64,000 bases of DNA from Dietzia cinnamea NBRC 102147 (GCF_001571065.1 NZ_BCSW01000003.1:62001-126000), one strand, 5' to 3'. Positions 19,240 through 29,219 are shown, counted from the stretch's first letter. Made by a program: numbers and translations. Notes: generated by a model from the letters alone, not told the origin.

Positions 19240-19724
19240 CACATCACCCCCAACCGGCTCAACTCGGAGACCATGGCCACGCCGAGGATGACGAACACGA
19301 CGCCCATGAAGGCGGTGTAGGTCCAGCGCCGGGCGTGGTCGGACGCCCAGAAACGCCGCACGCTCACCACTCCGTTGACCACGGCGATGACGCACAGCGC
19401 GATGCCGACCGGGGCCGCCACCCACCCGGACAAGCTGAGCAGCGGCACGAGGATCGGGATCGCGAGGTACGTGATGAGGCAGCGCACGGCGGACACGAGA
19501 ACGGAGATCCGGAACGCCCGGTGCGCGCCCGAGCCGGCCTTCCTGTCGATCTCGTGGATACCGAGGAGGCGTCGCATGACCCGGTCGGCTCCACGCTGCG
19601 ACCGGAAACCCGGATCGGTCACGGCACCGCCGACCGGCGCCCCGGTGACGGGCGCAGTCGTGACGGGCGCAGTGGTGGCGGGCGCAGTGGTGACGGGCCC
19701 AGTGGCTGGGGCGGGAACGCTCAC
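19239..19724 (-). CDS. Integral membrane protein, unknown function
   Basis: 161-residue protein with a Pro/Ala/Thr/Val-rich N-terminal 40 residues built from short TTAPV repeats, then a basic soluble stretch (RSQRGADRVMRRLLG) and about three membrane segments: SVLVSAVRCLITYLAIPILV, WVAAPVGIALCVIAVVNGVV and TAFMGVVFVILGVAMVSEL. The start is a GTG at 19724 that overlaps the end of a possible 19-codon leader frame. It is followed by a one-base overlap with the 50-residue membrane-protein gene. I cannot name the family; a small two-component membrane complex is one possibility. Confidence 0.72.
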   Translation of the reverse strand: MSVPAPATGPVTTAPATTAPVTTAPVTGAPVGGAVTDPGFRSQRGADRVMRRLLGIHEIDRKAGSGAHRAFRISVLVSAVRCLITYLAIPILVPLLSLSGWVAAPVGIALCVIAVVNGVVSVRRFWASDHARRWTYTAFMGVVFVILGVAMVSELSRLGVM

Positions 19725-19780
19725 GCGGCCCTCCCCCGCGAGGCGCCGTGTCCGGTGATCACCGTCGCTGTCCTGTCCAT
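19721..19780 (-). CDS. Possible 19-codon leader peptide upstream of the membrane-protein pair
   Basis: An ATG at 19780, with AGGA six bases and GGAGGG about 11 bases upstream, opens a 19-codon frame (MDRTATVITGHGASRGRAA) whose TGA overlaps the GTG of the membrane-protein gene by 4 bases. The GTGA overlap resembles true gene junctions in this window, so it may be a coupling leader peptide. It is very short and could be chance. Confidence 0.3.
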   Translation of the reverse strand: MDRTATVITGHGASRGRAA

Positions 19781-19853
19781 CGCCGTCCTACCCTCCGTGC
19801 GATTCGAGAAATCCGAGCTCACGATCCGACTTCCGGTCCACTGTCCCACAGCG

Positions 19854-19904
19854 CCCGACCCGGGCCGAAGCCGCGGTGGCCGCGGTACCCCGCTCGGGGT
19901 CGGG
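19854..19904 (-). terminator. Compound hairpin downstream of the ispG-GNAT genes
   Basis: CCCGACCC (19854-19861) pairs with GGGTCGGG (19897-19904), and an inner CCGCGG...CCGCGG pair forms a second small stem. It lies 25 bases past the stop of the GNAT gene and likely ends the dxr-rseP-ispG-GNAT transcript. Confidence 0.55.
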
Positions 19905-19928
19905 CCCGCGCGGCGGCGGCCGTGCCGA

Positions 19929-20783
19929 TCACAGCAGGACCGTCGCGTAGTCGACGGCGTCGGTCATGCCGACGCGGCGGTAGGCGGCGCGGGCGGCGAC
20001 ATTGGACCCGTTCACCACGAGCGACGGCGTGAGCCCGTGGGACCGGAGCGCCGCGCACACCGCGGCCGTCCCCCCCGATCCGAGACCGGCGCCCCGCTTG
20101 TCCCGGTGGACCCATATGCCCTGGATCTGCGCGACCCGCGGGGCGAGAGCGGCGATGTCGGCCTTGAAGACCACCTCGCCCCGGTCGAGCCCGATCCAGG
20201 TCCGTCCCCGCGCCAACGAGCGGGCGACGCGACGACGGAAGGGGATCCCCGCTCCCACGGCGAACGGGTCGGCGCGCAGCTCCTCGCGATACATGGCCGC
20301 GGCGGCCGCCAGAACCGGCTCGAACTCCTCCAGGGTGGCCGGACGGATCCCGTCGGGAATCATGGCGGGATCCACCGGGCGCTCCAGCGTCATGAGGTAC
20401 TGCTGGTCCCGGTACTCCCTGGCCTCCCCCCAGGCGTCACGGAGGGCCGGCCACAGGGAGGCCACCTGCTCCCGCCGACCGTGGACGGACATGGGACCGA
20501 GCCCGAGGCCGGCGACCGCGCGGCCGAGCGCGCGGTGATCGGCGTCGTCACCGCGCAGCGGCAGCACGGAGCTGCCGACGAAGACCAGCGACCGCGCGGG
20601 ACCGCCGAGGGTGAGGAACCGCCCGTCCGCACCGGCCACCACGCCCGACGTCGCGAACTTCTCCGCGGCGGGCGCCGCGACCAGCGGATCGGACGCCAGC
20701 ACATCGGACACGGCCCGGGACTCGCCCGGGCCGACCTCCCGGCACCCACCGATCCCGGTGTCCGGCGCAGCCGTGTCGGTCAC
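19929..20783 (-). CDS. GNAT-family N-acetyltransferase with DUF4081-like N-terminal domain
   Basis: 284 residues in two halves. The first (to about 145) resembles the DUF4081 domain (VLASDPLVAAPAAEKF at the start). The second is a GNAT domain with the acetyl-CoA loop in QIQGIWVHRDKRGAGLGSGG and the C-terminal VNGSNVAARAAYRRVGM motif. It should transfer an acetyl group from acetyl-CoA to an unknown amine. The GTG start is 3 bases past the ispG stop; the same ispG-GNAT pairing occurs in M. tuberculosis, so the link is old, but no role in isoprenoid synthesis is established. Confidence 0.85.
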   Translation of the reverse strand: MTDTAAPDTGIGGCREVGPGESRAVSDVLASDPLVAAPAAEKFATSGVVAGADGRFLTLGGPARSLVFVGSSVLPLRGDDADHRALGRAVAGLGLGPMSVHGRREQVASLWPALRDAWGEAREYRDQQYLMTLERPVDPAMIPDGIRPATLEEFEPVLAAAAAMYREELRADPFAVGAGIPFRRRVARSLARGRTWIGLDRGEVVFKADIAALAPRVAQIQGIWVHRDKRGAGLGSGGTAAVCAALRSHGLTPSLVVNGSNVAARAAYRRVGMTDAVDYATVLL

Positions 20784-20786
20784 GGC

Positions 20787-21971
20787 CTATCGCGTGACCT
20801 TGACCTGGGGGCCCTGGCCCTCGGCGGCCTCCCCCACCGTCTCGCCCATCTCGTCGGCGATCCGCATGGCCTCCTCGATGAGGGTCTCCACGATCGCCGC
20901 CTCCGGCACCGTCTTGATGACCTCGCCCCTGACGAAGATCTGCCCCTTGCCGTTACCCGAGGCGACACCCAGATCGGCGTCACGCGCCTCGCCCGGTCCG
21001 TTGACCACGCAACCCATCACGGCCACGCGCAGCGGAACGCTCATCCCCTCGAGGCCGGCGGTGACCTCCTCGGCGAGCTTGTACACGTCGACCTGCGCGC
21101 GACCGCAGGACGGGCACGAGACGATCTCCAGCTTCCGCGGTCGCAGGTTGAGCGACTGCAGGATCTGCGCGCCGACCTTGATCTCCTCGGCCGGCGGGGC
21201 CGAGAGGGAGACACGGATCGTGTCGCCGATGCCCTCGGCCAACAGCGCGCCGAACGCGACGGCGGACTTGATGGTGCCCTGGAACGCAGGGCCCGCCTCC
21301 GTCACGCCGAGGTGCAGCGGGTAGTCGGTCTGGGCGGCGAGCTGTCGGTACGCCTCGACCATGATCACCGGGTCGTTGTGCTTGACCGAGATCTTGATGT
21401 CACCGAACCCGTGCTCCTCGAACAGGGACGCCTCCCATACGGCGGACTCCACGAGCGCCTCGGGCGTGGCCTTGCCGTACTTGGCCAGCAGCCGCGGGTC
21501 CAGCGAGCCCGCGTTGACGCCGATACGGATCGGGATGCCCGCGTCACCGGCCGCCTTGGCGACCTCCTTGACGCGCCCGTCGAACTCCTTGATGTTGCCC
21601 GGGTTGACGCGCACCGCCGCACACCCGGCGTCGATCGCCGCGAAGATGTACTTGGGCTGGAAGTGGATGTCGGCGATCACCGGGATCGGCGACTTGCGGG
21701 CGATCGTCGACAGCGCGTCGGCGTCCTCCTGTCGCGGGCAGGCCACGCGCACGATGTCGCAGCCGGACGCCGTGAGCTCGGCGATCTGCTGCAGCGTCGA
21801 GTTGATGTCGTGCGTCTTGGTGTTGGTCATGGACTGGACCGAAACCGGGTGATCACTGCCCACGCCGACCGGGCCGACGTACAGCTGCCGGGTTCTGCGC
21901 CGCGGCGCCAGCACCGGCGGCGGTGCGTCGGGCATACCCAGTCCGACCGGGATCGAGGATGAGTCGTTCAC
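20787..21971 (-). CDS. ispG: 4-hydroxy-3-methylbut-2-enyl diphosphate synthase (IspG/GcpE)
   Basis: 394-residue iron-sulfur enzyme of the MEP isoprenoid pathway; it converts MEcPP to HMBPP. The N-terminal TIM barrel has [13 protein letters not shown] and [12 protein letters not shown]. The C-terminal [4Fe-4S]-binding region has SCPSCGRAQ and [11 protein letters not shown], supplying the three Cys ligands. The GTG at 21971 is preceded by GGAAGG at about 8 bases; further upstream the open frame is the antisense side of the protease gene. It is in the dxr-rseP-ispG gene set shared by most actinobacteria. Confidence 0.97.
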   Translation of the reverse strand: MNDSSSIPVGLGMPDAPPPVLAPRRRTRQLYVGPVGVGSDHPVSVQSMTNTKTHDINSTLQQIAELTASGCDIVRVACPRQEDADALSTIARKSPIPVIADIHFQPKYIFAAIDAGCAAVRVNPGNIKEFDGRVKEVAKAAGDAGIPIRIGVNAGSLDPRLLAKYGKATPEALVESAVWEASLFEEHGFGDIKISVKHNDPVIMVEAYRQLAAQTDYPLHLGVTEAGPAFQGTIKSAVAFGALLAEGIGDTIRVSLSAPPAEEIKVGAQILQSLNLRPRKLEIVSCPSCGRAQVDVYKLAEEVTAGLEGMSVPLRVAVMGCVVNGPGEARDADLGVASGNGKGQIFVRGEVIKTVPEAAIVETLIEEAMRIADEMGETVGEAAEGQGPQVKVTR

Positions 21972-22069
21972 AACAGGCCTTCCGTAGGGGCTGCGGGCCG
22001 GGTGCCCACGAGTCCCGACCGCCATTATCCGGGTAACCGGCGACGGGGGCGAGGTGGGTGTGGGTCGGC

Positions 22070-23290
22070 TCAGCCCGGCAGCAGGATCGGGTTGACGAAG
22101 TCGGCGGTGATGACGATCGCGGACACGCCGATCAGCAGGACGAACACCGCCATCGTCAGCGGCGCCAGCTTCTCGTAGTCGGCCGGGCCGCCGGGGGCCA
22201 GACCGCGCAGCCTCCGCACCGCGTCGCGGATCTTCTCGTAGAACACCACCGCGATGTGGCCGCCGTCGAACGGCGTCAACGGCACGAGATTGAACGCGCC
22301 GAGGAAGAGATTGAGCCCGGCCAGGAAGAGCAGGAACAGACTCCACAGCCCCTGCTCGACCGCCTGTCCGCCGATGTAGCTGGCTCCGACCACTGACACC
22401 GGCGAGTCCTCGGCCCGCTCCGCACCGAAGATCGACGCCGCGACGGCCGGGATCTTCGCCGGGAACGAGATCAGCCCCTCGACGGTCGCCTCCACCATCT
22501 CGCCGGTGAAGACGAAGGTCGCGGGCACCGCGGAGAGCGCGTCATAGGTGTTGACGGTCTGATACGCGGGGTCATCGAGGATCTCCTGCGGGATCCCGTC
22601 CTCCGAAAGCCGGACACCGAGCGCTCCCCGCTCCTGACCGTCGACGGTCGACGAGGTCAACCTCGTCGTCGTCGTCACCTCCTCCCCGTCCCGCTCCAAC
22701 GCCACCGGCACGGTCTCGCCGGGGCGCGCCGACACCACCTCCGACAGGTCGGCCCAGCTCACCACGGGGACCCCGTCGACGGCGGTGATCCGGTCGCCCG
22801 GGAGGATCCCCGCCTCACCGGCGGGGCCCACGCCGATGCCACAGTCGTCCGCACCCGCGCACGTGTCACCGACCACCGCGGCGACCCGGTCGGTCGGGAT
22901 CGGTTGGACGTCCCGGTTGGCCAGCCCCCACCCCAGGGCGACCGTGTAGAAGAGGGCGATCGCCAGCACGATGTTCATGAACGGCCCCGCCAGCAGCACC
23001 GCGACGCGCTTCCACCACGCCTGACGCCACATGGCCTTCGGCTCGTCCTCCGGCGGCAACCGGTCGTACGCGGTCATCCCCGCGATGTCGCAGAAGCCCC
23101 CCAGCGGGATCGCCTTGAGCCCGTACTCGATCCCGCCCCGCCGCACCGACCACAGGGTCGGGCCGAAGCCCACGAAGAACCGGCGCACCTTCATCCCCGA
23201 CCACAGGGCCACCCTCATGTGCCCGTATTCGTGGAGCACGATCGACACCATGATCCCCAGCGCGAACAGGACGATCCCGACGATCAGCAC
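22070..23290 (-). CDS. rip1: Site-2 protease family zinc metalloprotease (Rip1/RseP type)
   Basis: 406-residue M50 intramembrane protease. The zinc motif HEYGH is in the first transmembrane helix (residues 20-24). A PDZ domain lies at about residues 125-215 ([20 protein letters not shown]), and the third ligand sits in the [12 protein letters not shown] motif near residue 345. It should cleave membrane-spanning anti-sigma factors and other regulators, as Rip1 does in M. tuberculosis. The start is GTG, 3 bases after the dxr stop; gene order dxr-rip1-ispG is conserved. Three or four membrane helices are visible. Confidence 0.93.
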   Translation of the reverse strand: MLIVGIVLFALGIMVSIVLHEYGHMRVALWSGMKVRRFFVGFGPTLWSVRRGGIEYGLKAIPLGGFCDIAGMTAYDRLPPEDEPKAMWRQAWWKRVAVLLAGPFMNIVLAIALFYTVALGWGLANRDVQPIPTDRVAAVVGDTCAGADDCGIGVGPAGEAGILPGDRITAVDGVPVVSWADLSEVVSARPGETVPVALERDGEEVTTTTRLTSSTVDGQERGALGVRLSEDGIPQEILDDPAYQTVNTYDALSAVPATFVFTGEMVEATVEGLISFPAKIPAVAASIFGAERAEDSPVSVVGASYIGGQAVEQGLWSLFLLFLAGLNLFLGAFNLVPLTPFDGGHIAVVFYEKIRDAVRRLRGLAPGGPADYEKLAPLTMAVFVLLIGVSAIVITADFVNPILLPG

Positions 23291-23293
23291 GAC

Positions 23294-24457
23294 TCAGCCC
23301 TCCAGGCCCGTGACGATGGCCGCGGCGTGCCGCCGCGCCCAGGACTCCGCCGCCGCGACGTCGTCGGGATCCCGCGGATCAGACGACCACTCGTCCGCGG
23401 CGCCGACGGTCTCCGCCACCACGTCCACGATGTCCGTGAACCGGATCCGACCGTCGAGGAACGCCGGCGCGGCCTCCTCGTTGGCCGCGTTGAACACCGC
23501 CGTGCGCAGGCCACCCGACTCGCCGGCCGCGCGGGCCACCTCGATAGCGGGGAAGGTCCCGGTGTCGACCGGCTCGAACGTCCACGTGTGCGCGCGGGTG
23601 AAATCCAGCGGCGTCGACGCACCCGGGACGCGGTCGGGCCAGCCCAGGGCCAGCGCGATCGGGAGCTTCATCGACGGCGGCGACGCCTTGGCCACCGTCG
23701 CGCCGTCGACGAAGGTCACGGCCGAGTGCACCACCGACTGCGGGTGGACCGTGACGTCGATCCGGTCGTAGGGCACCCCGAACAGCAGGTGCGCCTCGAT
23801 GAGCTCGAGAGACTTGTTGACCAGCGTCGCCGAGTTGAGCGTGATCATCCGGCCCATCGCCCACGTGGGGTGGCGCAGGGCCTCCTCGGCCGTGACGTCG
23901 GCCAGCTCCGCGCGCGTCCGACCGCGGAACGGGCCACCGGACGCGGTGAGGACCAGCGAGGCCACCTCGTCGCTCGCGCCCGCACGCAGGCACTGCGCCA
24001 TCGCGGAATGCTCCGAGTCCACCGGGATCAACTGCCCCGGCGCGGCCGCCCCCGTGACGAGCGCGCCCCCGGCGACGAGCGACTCCTTGTTGGCCAGAGC
24101 GAGCCGGGCGCCCGAGCGCAGGGCGGCGAGGGTCGGCCCCAGTCCCCTCGACCCGTCGATGCCGTTGAGCACCACGTCCGACTCGACCGCGTCCACCAGT
24201 CGCGTCGCCGCGGACGGGCCGGACAGGACCGTCACGTCCGGGAACGCCGAGCCGATTCGCCCTGCCGCGGTCGGGTCCGACACCGCGACGAAGCGCGCAC
24301 CGGTCGTGCGGATCTGCTCCGCGAGGAGATCGACGCGGCCACCACCGGCGGCCAGACCGACCACCTCGAAGCGGTCGGCGCCGGCCTGCGAGGTCACCTC
24401 GAGTGCCTGGGTCCCGATCGAGCCGGTACTGCCGAGGACGAGAACGCGCGTGGTCAC
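23294..24457 (-). CDS. dxr: 1-deoxy-D-xylulose 5-phosphate reductoisomerase
   Basis: 387-residue NADPH-dependent enzyme for the committed step of the MEP pathway, converting DXP to MEP. The N-terminal Rossmann motif [14 protein letters not shown], the metal-binding [10 protein letters not shown] segment, SGGPFRGR, and [15 protein letters not shown] are all present. The GTG at 24457 matches the homologues' start ([14 protein letters not shown]); the frame upstream has no plausible start. It is the first gene of dxr-rip1-ispG-GNAT, so two MEP enzymes are co-transcribed here. The dxr start is divergent from the DUF2631 gene across 163 bases. Confidence 0.97.
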   Translation of the reverse strand: MTTRVLVLGSTGSIGTQALEVTSQAGADRFEVVGLAAGGGRVDLLAEQIRTTGARFVAVSDPTAAGRIGSAFPDVTVLSGPSAATRLVDAVESDVVLNGIDGSRGLGPTLAALRSGARLALANKESLVAGGALVTGAAAPGQLIPVDSEHSAMAQCLRAGASDEVASLVLTASGGPFRGRTRAELADVTAEEALRHPTWAMGRMITLNSATLVNKSLELIEAHLLFGVPYDRIDVTVHPQSVVHSAVTFVDGATVAKASPPSMKLPIALALGWPDRVPGASTPLDFTRAHTWTFEPVDTGTFPAIEVARAAGESGGLRTAVFNAANEEAAPAFLDGRIRFTDIVDVVAETVGAADEWSSDPRDPDDVAAAESWARRHAAAIVTGLEG

Positions 24458-24620
24458 CCCGCCATTGTCCACGCCGACGGCCGTGTGTGCCGCATCGGAC
24501 GACCCCCTCGGGGCCTCCCGCGGCGGGTTAGGCGTCGACCTGAGAACGCGGTGTGACAAACTGGGCACGATGTCGGCGGCCCGCAGGGCTGCCAGCGAGC
24601 CGTGAGGAGAACCGGGGAGC

Positions 24621-24995
24621 ATGAGCGCTGACGGACACCACACCAGCAGGGAGATCGTCGTCAACGGGATCAGTTCCGTGGACGAGCCCTCGGTCGCCTG
24701 GGGCTGGCACAAGCACAGCAGGATGGTCGGCGTCGCCGTGGGCGGGTTCTTCGTCCTGTTCCTCCTGGCGATGCTCTTCGGGAACCACATCGGCCGGGTC
24801 GAGAACATCTGGCTGGTGAGCATCGCCGCGTTCCTGGCCATCTGGATGGTCATCTCGCTGCGTCCCAAGAAGGACGACACCCTCAAGAAGAGCCGGATCC
24901 ACGAGGTCTCCGCTCACCACTACGCCGCGGCCAGCGCTGTCGCGACCGGCGAGGCAGCCCGGAACCCTGAGGGCGTCGCTCCCGCCAAGCACTGA
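24621..24995 (+). CDS. DUF2631 family membrane protein
   Basis: 124-residue protein with two membrane helices ([20 protein letters not shown] and [18 protein letters not shown]) joined by a short GNHIGRVEN loop, then a basic [10 protein letters not shown] stretch and a soluble tail. It resembles the actinobacterial DUF2631 family, commonly located beside dxr. Function is unknown. The ATG at 24621 has a good GGGGAG ribosome-binding site. A strong hairpin follows 18 bases after its stop. Confidence 0.8.
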   Translation: MSADGHHTSREIVVNGISSVDEPSVAWGWHKHSRMVGVAVGGFFVLFLLAMLFGNHIGRVENIWLVSIAAFLAIWMVISLRPKKDDTLKKSRIHEVSAHHYAAASAVATGEAARNPEGVAPAKH

Positions 24996-25013
24996 CGACG
25001 GGCGGACCATGAC

Positions 25014-25053
25014 GAAGGGCCGCCATCGCTCCCCGGAGCGATGGCGGCCCTTC
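25014..25053. terminator. Bidirectional terminator between DUF2631 gene and rlmN
   Basis: Perfect 19-bp inverted repeat, arms 25014-25032 and 25035-25053, with only a 2-base loop. The genes on both sides converge on it, 73 bases apart, so it can serve both strands. It is the strongest simple hairpin between genes in this window. Confidence 0.85.
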
Positions 25054-25068
25054 TCGTCGGTGAGGCGA

Positions 25069-26178
25069 TCAGCCCTCGGCCGCCAGCTGGCCGCACGCGG
25101 CGTCGATGTCCGACCCGCGGGTGTCGCGGACGGTGCAGGAGACGCCGGCAGCGCGCACGGCCGCGACGAAGGCGTCCTGCTGGTGGCGGGGGCTGGCGTC
25201 CCATTCGCTCCCCGGGGTCGGGTTGAGCGGGATGAGATTGACGTGCGCCATGGGTCCGAGCCGCTGCGCGAGCAGCCGACCGAGCATCTCCCCACGCCAG
25301 ACCTGGTCGTTCACATCGCGGATCAGCGCGTACTCGATGGACACACGTCGACCCGTGGCGTCGGCGTAGTGGCGGGCCGCGTCCATCACCTCGGTTACCG
25401 GCCAGCGGTTGTTCACCGGCACCAGGGTGTCCCGGAGCTCGTCGTCGGGAGTGTGCAGCGACACCGCGAGGGTGACCTGGAGCCCCTCCTCGGCGAGCCG
25501 GTGGATCGCGGGGACGACCCCGACAGTCGACACGGTCACCGAGCGCTGCGAGAGCCCGAAACCGGACGGCGGGGGCGAGATGATCCCACGGACCGCGGCG
25601 AGGACGCGCTTGTAATTGGCCAGCGGCTCCCCCATCCCCATGAACACCACGTTCGACAGGCGCCCGGGTCCCCCCGGGATGTCGCCGTCCCGCAGCGCTC
25701 GTGCCGCCACGCGGACCTGCTCGAGGATCTCCGCCGTCGACAGGTTCCGCTGGAGACCACCCTGACCGGTCGCACAGAACGGGCACGCCATGCCACAGCC
25801 GGCCTGACTCGAGATACAGACCGTCGCCCGGTCCGGGTAGCGCATGAGCACGCTCTCCACCAGCGAGCCGTCGTGCAGCTTCCACAGCGTCTTGCGCGTG
25901 GTGCCCTCGTCCGCGGACACGTGACGCAGCGACGTGGTGAGCGGCGGGAAGAGTGCCTGCCCCACCCGGTCGCGTAGATCAGCCGGGAGGTCGGTCATCT
26001 CGCGCGGGTCCGCCTCGAGCCGCGCGAAGTACTGGTTCGCCAGCTGCTTCCCCCGGAACGAGGGGACCCCGAGGTCACCCATCGCCTCCGCGCGGCCGTC
26101 GGAGTCGAGGTCGGCGAAGTGCCGCGGGGGCAGCCCACGGCGGGGGGCGTCGAATACGAGGGGAAGAGGTTCAGCCAT
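25069..26178 (-). CDS. rlmN: Dual-specificity 23S rRNA (A2503) / tRNA (A37) C2-methyltransferase RlmN
   Basis: 369-residue radical-SAM methyltransferase. The cluster motif [11 protein letters not shown] has the three spaced cysteines for [4Fe-4S]; upstream VCISSQAG is typical. [21 protein letters not shown] and [12 protein letters not shown] follow in the right order. The methyl-carrying Cys is expected in the C-terminal SCTVRDTRG segment, which is present. It methylates C2 of A2503 in 23S rRNA and A37 of some tRNAs. It is divergent from the LapA-like gene (84 bases between starts). Confidence 0.96.
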   Translation of the reverse strand: MAEPLPLVFDAPRRGLPPRHFADLDSDGRAEAMGDLGVPSFRGKQLANQYFARLEADPREMTDLPADLRDRVGQALFPPLTTSLRHVSADEGTTRKTLWKLHDGSLVESVLMRYPDRATVCISSQAGCGMACPFCATGQGGLQRNLSTAEILEQVRVAARALRDGDIPGGPGRLSNVVFMGMGEPLANYKRVLAAVRGIISPPPSGFGLSQRSVTVSTVGVVPAIHRLAEEGLQVTLAVSLHTPDDELRDTLVPVNNRWPVTEVMDAARHYADATGRRVSIEYALIRDVNDQVWRGEMLGRLLAQRLGPMAHVNLIPLNPTPGSEWDASPRHQQDAFVAAVRAAGVSCTVRDTRGSDIDAACGQLAAEG

Positions 26179-26250
26179 GATTCGATCATTCTGTCAGAAA
26201 CGAACGCGCACGACACACCGCCAACGGTGCCGTCCGCTGGGATGAGCACA

Positions 26251-26256
26251 TACAGT
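26251..26256 (+). promoter_or_regulatory. Probable -10 element for leaderless LapA-like mRNA
   Basis: TACAGT, six bases (TCTGCC), then ATG at 26263, which has no Shine-Dalgarno site. This favours 26263 over the in-frame ATG at 26242. Confidence 0.55.
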
Positions 26257-26262
26257 TCTGCC

Positions 26263-26703
26263 ATGGCCACACGTTCACACGATCCCGTAGACCCTGCTCA
26301 TCCGGGCGCAGGCGACGCGTCGGGCGCGATACCCGCCGGGCGATCCGATGCCGGCGACTCGGCGCCGGCCCCCCTGGACGGGGCGACCGACAGTCCACCA
26401 CCGGGCCGGGGGAACGGGGACGACCCCTATCCCGACACCGCCGGCGGGCTTCTCGGATCGGCGTGGGTAGGCCTCGTCCTGGGCGCACTGGTGACGGTCC
26501 TGCTGCTGATCTTCATCGCGCAGAACACGACCTCGACCGACGTCCGCTACCTCGGCTGGGAATTCAGCCTGCCATTGGGGGTGCTGATCCTCATGGCGGC
26601 GATCGCCGGGGCACTGATCATGGCACTGTTCGCCGGGTTCCGGATCCTCCAGCTGCGGATGCGCGCACGCAAGGCCCGCAAGCTCGCGACCCGCGCGCAC
26701 TGA
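26263..26703 (+). CDS. LapA-domain (DUF1049) membrane protein
   Basis: 146-residue protein with a disordered acidic/Pro-rich N-terminus (about 60 residues), then two hydrophobic helices (WVGLVLGALVTVLLLIFIAQ and LGVLILMAAIAGALIMALFA) and a basic end (RMRARKARKL). The spacer NTTSTDVRYLGWEFSLPLG is the DUF1049/LapA hallmark. Relatives in E. coli take part in lipopolysaccharide assembly control; no LPS is expected here, so the actinobacterial role is unknown. Conserved convergent placement with cdsA. Confidence 0.82.
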   Translation: MATRSHDPVDPAHPGAGDASGAIPAGRSDAGDSAPAPLDGATDSPPPGRGNGDDPYPDTAGGLLGSAWVGLVLGALVTVLLLIFIAQNTTSTDVRYLGWEFSLPLGVLILMAAIAGALIMALFAGFRILQLRMRARKARKLATRAH

Positions 26704-26710
26704 CCACGCG

Positions 26711-26739
26711 GGGGCGGCGGCTCCCCATGCCGTCGCCCC
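26711..26739. terminator. Hairpin between LapA-like gene and cdsA
   Basis: GGGGCGGCGG (26711-26720) can pair with CCGTCGCCCC (26730-26739) with one mismatch and a 9-base loop, between two convergent genes 42 bases apart. Confidence 0.45.
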
Positions 26740-26745
26740 GGCCGG

Positions 26746-27624
26746 TCACGTCGGCACGACGTACGTGAAGATGACCCAGACGACGACGGCGCTGGGCAGC
26801 ACGGAGTCGAGGCGGTCCATGAAACCGCCGTGGCCCGGCAGCATCGTCCCCATGTCCTTGATGCCCAGGTCCCGTTTGACCTGCGATTCGACGAGATCGC
26901 CCAGCGTCGCGGTGAACACGGTGAGGACGCCGAGAAGGATACCCTTCCAGACGCTGTCGTTGAACATCATCGCCACGACGGTCGCGCCGCCGACCGTGGC
27001 GAACAGCAACGAACCGGCGAAACCCTCCCAGGACTTCTTCGGACTGATCGCCGGGACCATCGGGTGCTTCCCGAACAGCACCCCCGCGACGTAACCGCCG
27101 ACGTCCGAGCACACGACCAGCAGGATGAGCGCCACGACCCGCTGCGCCCCGAACTCGCCGTCGGACAGCATGGCGCCCAGCGAACCCGGGACGGCGATCC
27201 ACGCCAGGACGAACACCGCCACCGCGGCATCCCGCAGGTAGTTCTTCGGCGCGGTGGTCAGCCCGCCCATGAGCAGTCGCCACACGAGCACCACCACAGT
27301 GGTGACGGCGAATGCGGCGAAGGCGCCCTCCGCCCCGCTGAGGAAACCCGCCCACACCGTCGCCTGCCCGCCCAGCAGGAGCGGGATCAACGGGAGCCGG
27401 AACCGTGCCTGGCGCAGCCGCTTGAACACCTCCCAGGTGCCGATCGCGACGGCTCCCGCGGCGACGATGTACCAGGCGCGCGGGGTGAAGGCGATGCTCG
27501 CGATCACCAGCGCGCCGAGGCCGACCCCGACCGGGATGGCCCGGGTCAGGTCCCGGCCGGCGCGCGACGGAGGTGCGGCGGCCGCGGCGGTGGGCCCGGG
27601 CGGTCCGGGGGGAGCGGTGTCCAC
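26746..27624 (-). CDS. cdsA: Phosphatidate cytidylyltransferase
   Basis: 292-residue polytopic membrane enzyme making CDP-diacylglycerol from phosphatidate and CTP. The CdsA signature is intact near the C-terminus: SQVKRDLGIKDMGTMLPGHG followed by GFMDRLDS. At least seven hydrophobic segments are visible, and GKHPMVPAISPKKSWEG matches the conserved loop. The GTG start has GAGGAG six bases upstream. It follows frr by 42 bases, the standard pyrH-frr-cdsA order. Confidence 0.95.
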   Translation of the reverse strand: MDTAPPGPPGPTAAAAAPPSRAGRDLTRAIPVGVGLGALVIASIAFTPRAWYIVAAGAVAIGTWEVFKRLRQARFRLPLIPLLLGGQATVWAGFLSGAEGAFAAFAVTTVVVLVWRLLMGGLTTAPKNYLRDAAVAVFVLAWIAVPGSLGAMLSDGEFGAQRVVALILLVVCSDVGGYVAGVLFGKHPMVPAISPKKSWEGFAGSLLFATVGGATVVAMMFNDSVWKGILLGVLTVFTATLGDLVESQVKRDLGIKDMGTMLPGHGGFMDRLDSVLPSAVVVWVIFTYVVPT

Positions 27625-27666
27625 GGCGTACTCCTCGACTGTGAAGGGCGGATCGGGGCCGGGAGG

Positions 27667-28224
27667 TCACACCTCCATCAGCTCGCCTTCCTTGACCTTG
27701 ACCAGGTCGTCGACATCGGCGACGTAGCGCTGGGTGAGCTTGTCGAGTTCCTTCTCGGCGGCGGCGACCTCGTCCTCGCCGGCTTCGCCGTCCTTCTGGA
27801 TGCGCTTGAGCTCGTCCATCGCCTTGCGTCGGACGCCGCGGATCGCGATCCGGCCGTCCTCGGCCTTGGCCTTGGCCTGCTTGACCAGGTCGCGACGCCG
27901 CTCCTCGGTGAGCTGCGGCACCGTCACGCGGAGGACCTGCCCGTCGTTGGTCGGGTTGACGCCGAGGTCCGAGTTGCGGATCGCGTTCTCGATCGGGCCG
28001 ATCTGCGACATCTCGTACGGCTTGATGATCAGCATCCGCGGTTCGGGGACGGTGATGCTGGACATCTGGGTGATCGGGGTGAGGGTCCCGTAGTACTCGC
28101 AGAGCACGCGGTTGAACATGCCCGGGTTGGCGCGGCCGGTGCGGATGGAGGCGAGCTCGTCACGGACGTGCTCGAGCGCCTTTTCCATCTTCTCCTCGGC
28201 CTCGAGCAGAGTGTCGTCGATCAT
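27667..28224 (-). CDS. frr: Ribosome recycling factor
   Basis: 185-residue RRF, the tRNA-shaped protein that with EF-G splits post-termination ribosomes. Domain I helices start with [25 protein letters not shown] (shown in part), and [11 protein letters not shown] and MLIIKPYE lie in domain [22 protein letters not shown] is the family hallmark and the length is standard. It lies 63 bases downstream of pyrH on the same strand. Confidence 0.97.
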   Translation of the reverse strand: MIDDTLLEAEEKMEKALEHVRDELASIRTGRANPGMFNRVLCEYYGTLTPITQMSSITVPEPRMLIIKPYEMSQIGPIENAIRNSDLGVNPTNDGQVLRVTVPQLTEERRRDLVKQAKAKAEDGRIAIRGVRRKAMDELKRIQKDGEAGEDEVAAAEKELDKLTQRYVADVDDLVKVKEGELMEV

Positions 28225-28287
28225 GTGCGTCTCTTTTCGTTCTCGTCGGTGGCTGTGGTTCGGTCGCGGGCGGGTCGGTCGGCCGCG

Positions 28288-29013
28288 TCAGTCAGAGCTG
28301 CTGACCAGGGTCCCGATCTGCTCACCGGCCACTGCACGAGCGATGTTGCCCTCGGTGAGGAGGTTGAAGACCAGGATGGGCATGTTGTTGTCCATACAGA
28401 GGCTGAACGCTGTGGCGTCGGCCACCTTCAATCCGCGTTCGAGGCACTCGCGGTGCTCGATGCGGGTGAAAAGCTCGGCGCGGGGGTTCGTGCGCGGGTC
28501 GTCCGAGTACACCCCGTCGACGGCCTTGGCCATGAGCAGCACGTCGGCCTTGATCTCCAACGCGCGTTGCGCCGCGGTGGTGTCGGTCGAGAAGTAGGGC
28601 ATGCCCATGCCGGCGCCGAAGATCACGACACGCCCCTTCTCCAGGTGCCGCTCGGCGCGCAGCGGGATGTACGGCTCCGCGACCTGCCCCATGTGGATGG
28701 CGGTCTGGACGCGCGTGGAGACGCCCTCCTGCTCGAGGAAGTCCTGAAGGGCGAGGCAGTTCATCACGGTGCCCAGCATCCCCATATAGTCGCTGCGGGC
28801 GCGGTCCAGGCCGCGTTGCTGCAGCTGGGCGCCGCGGAAGAAGTTGCCTCCCCCGATCACGATTGCGATCTGCGCCCCCGTGCGGGACACCTCGGCGATC
28901 TGACGGGCGACCGACTGGACCACATCCGGGTCGATACCCACGCCGCCGCCGCCGAACATCTCGCCGCCCAGCTTGAGCATCACTCGCCTGTAGCCGTCCC
29001 GCGGGTCGGTCAT
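28288..29013 (-). CDS. pyrH: UMP kinase
   Basis: 241-residue bacterial-type UMP kinase of the amino-acid-kinase fold, making UDP from UMP with [16 protein letters not shown] near residue 10, [12 protein letters not shown] near 50, [17 protein letters not shown] and the C-terminal [12 protein letters not shown] are typical. The ATG at 29013 has GAGGAG 5 bases upstream; the frame continues far upstream only because GC-rich DNA lacks stops. It is separated from tsf by a terminator and a 170-base region with a small hairpin, so it probably has its own promoter. Confidence 0.96.
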   Translation of the reverse strand: MTDPRDGYRRVMLKLGGEMFGGGGVGIDPDVVQSVARQIAEVSRTGAQIAIVIGGGNFFRGAQLQQRGLDRARSDYMGMLGTVMNCLALQDFLEQEGVSTRVQTAIHMGQVAEPYIPLRAERHLEKGRVVIFGAGMGMPYFSTDTTAAQRALEIKADVLLMAKAVDGVYSDDPRTNPRAELFTRIEHRECLERGLKVADATAFSLCMDNNMPILVFNLLTEGNIARAVAGEQIGTLVSSSD

Positions 29014-29060
29014 CGTTCTCCTCGTCCCGGGCGGATCGAGCCCGTATCGCGCGTCAACGC

Positions 29061-29082
29061 CCCCGACGGGGTCTCGTCGGGG
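29061..29082 (-). other. Small hairpin in the pyrH 5' region
   Basis: CCCCGAC (29061-29067) and GTCGGGG (29076-29082) form a 7-bp stem with an 8-base loop, 48 bases upstream of pyrH. It could be part of a leader; no known riboswitch is recognised. Confidence 0.35.
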
Positions 29083-29182
29083 TGGCGTGCGGCCCATGGT
29101 GGGACCGCGTTCATTCTGCCCTATCGCCCCTGCCTCCACACCGCAGCCCGCCGGGCGTGGGGACACCCGGGCCGACAGACGC

Positions 29183-29219
29183 CGACGGCGGCACCCGGGG
29201 ATTCCGGGTGCCGCCGTCG
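29183..29219 (-). terminator. Terminator downstream of tsf
   Basis: Perfect 16-bp stem, arms 29183-29198 and 29204-29219, 5-base loop, starting 33 bases after the tsf stop. It should end the tsf transcript before pyrH. Confidence 0.8.

Noticed and set aside
19335-21962. An 875-codon plus-strand frame across the GNAT gene and ispG
   Set aside because: Crosses two well-supported minus-strand genes and a terminator; no domain or ribosome-binding site.
25069-26178. RlmN considered as the resistance methyltransferase Cfr
   Set aside because: Motifs, length and core-genome location are those of RlmN; nothing points to Cfr-type C8 methylation.
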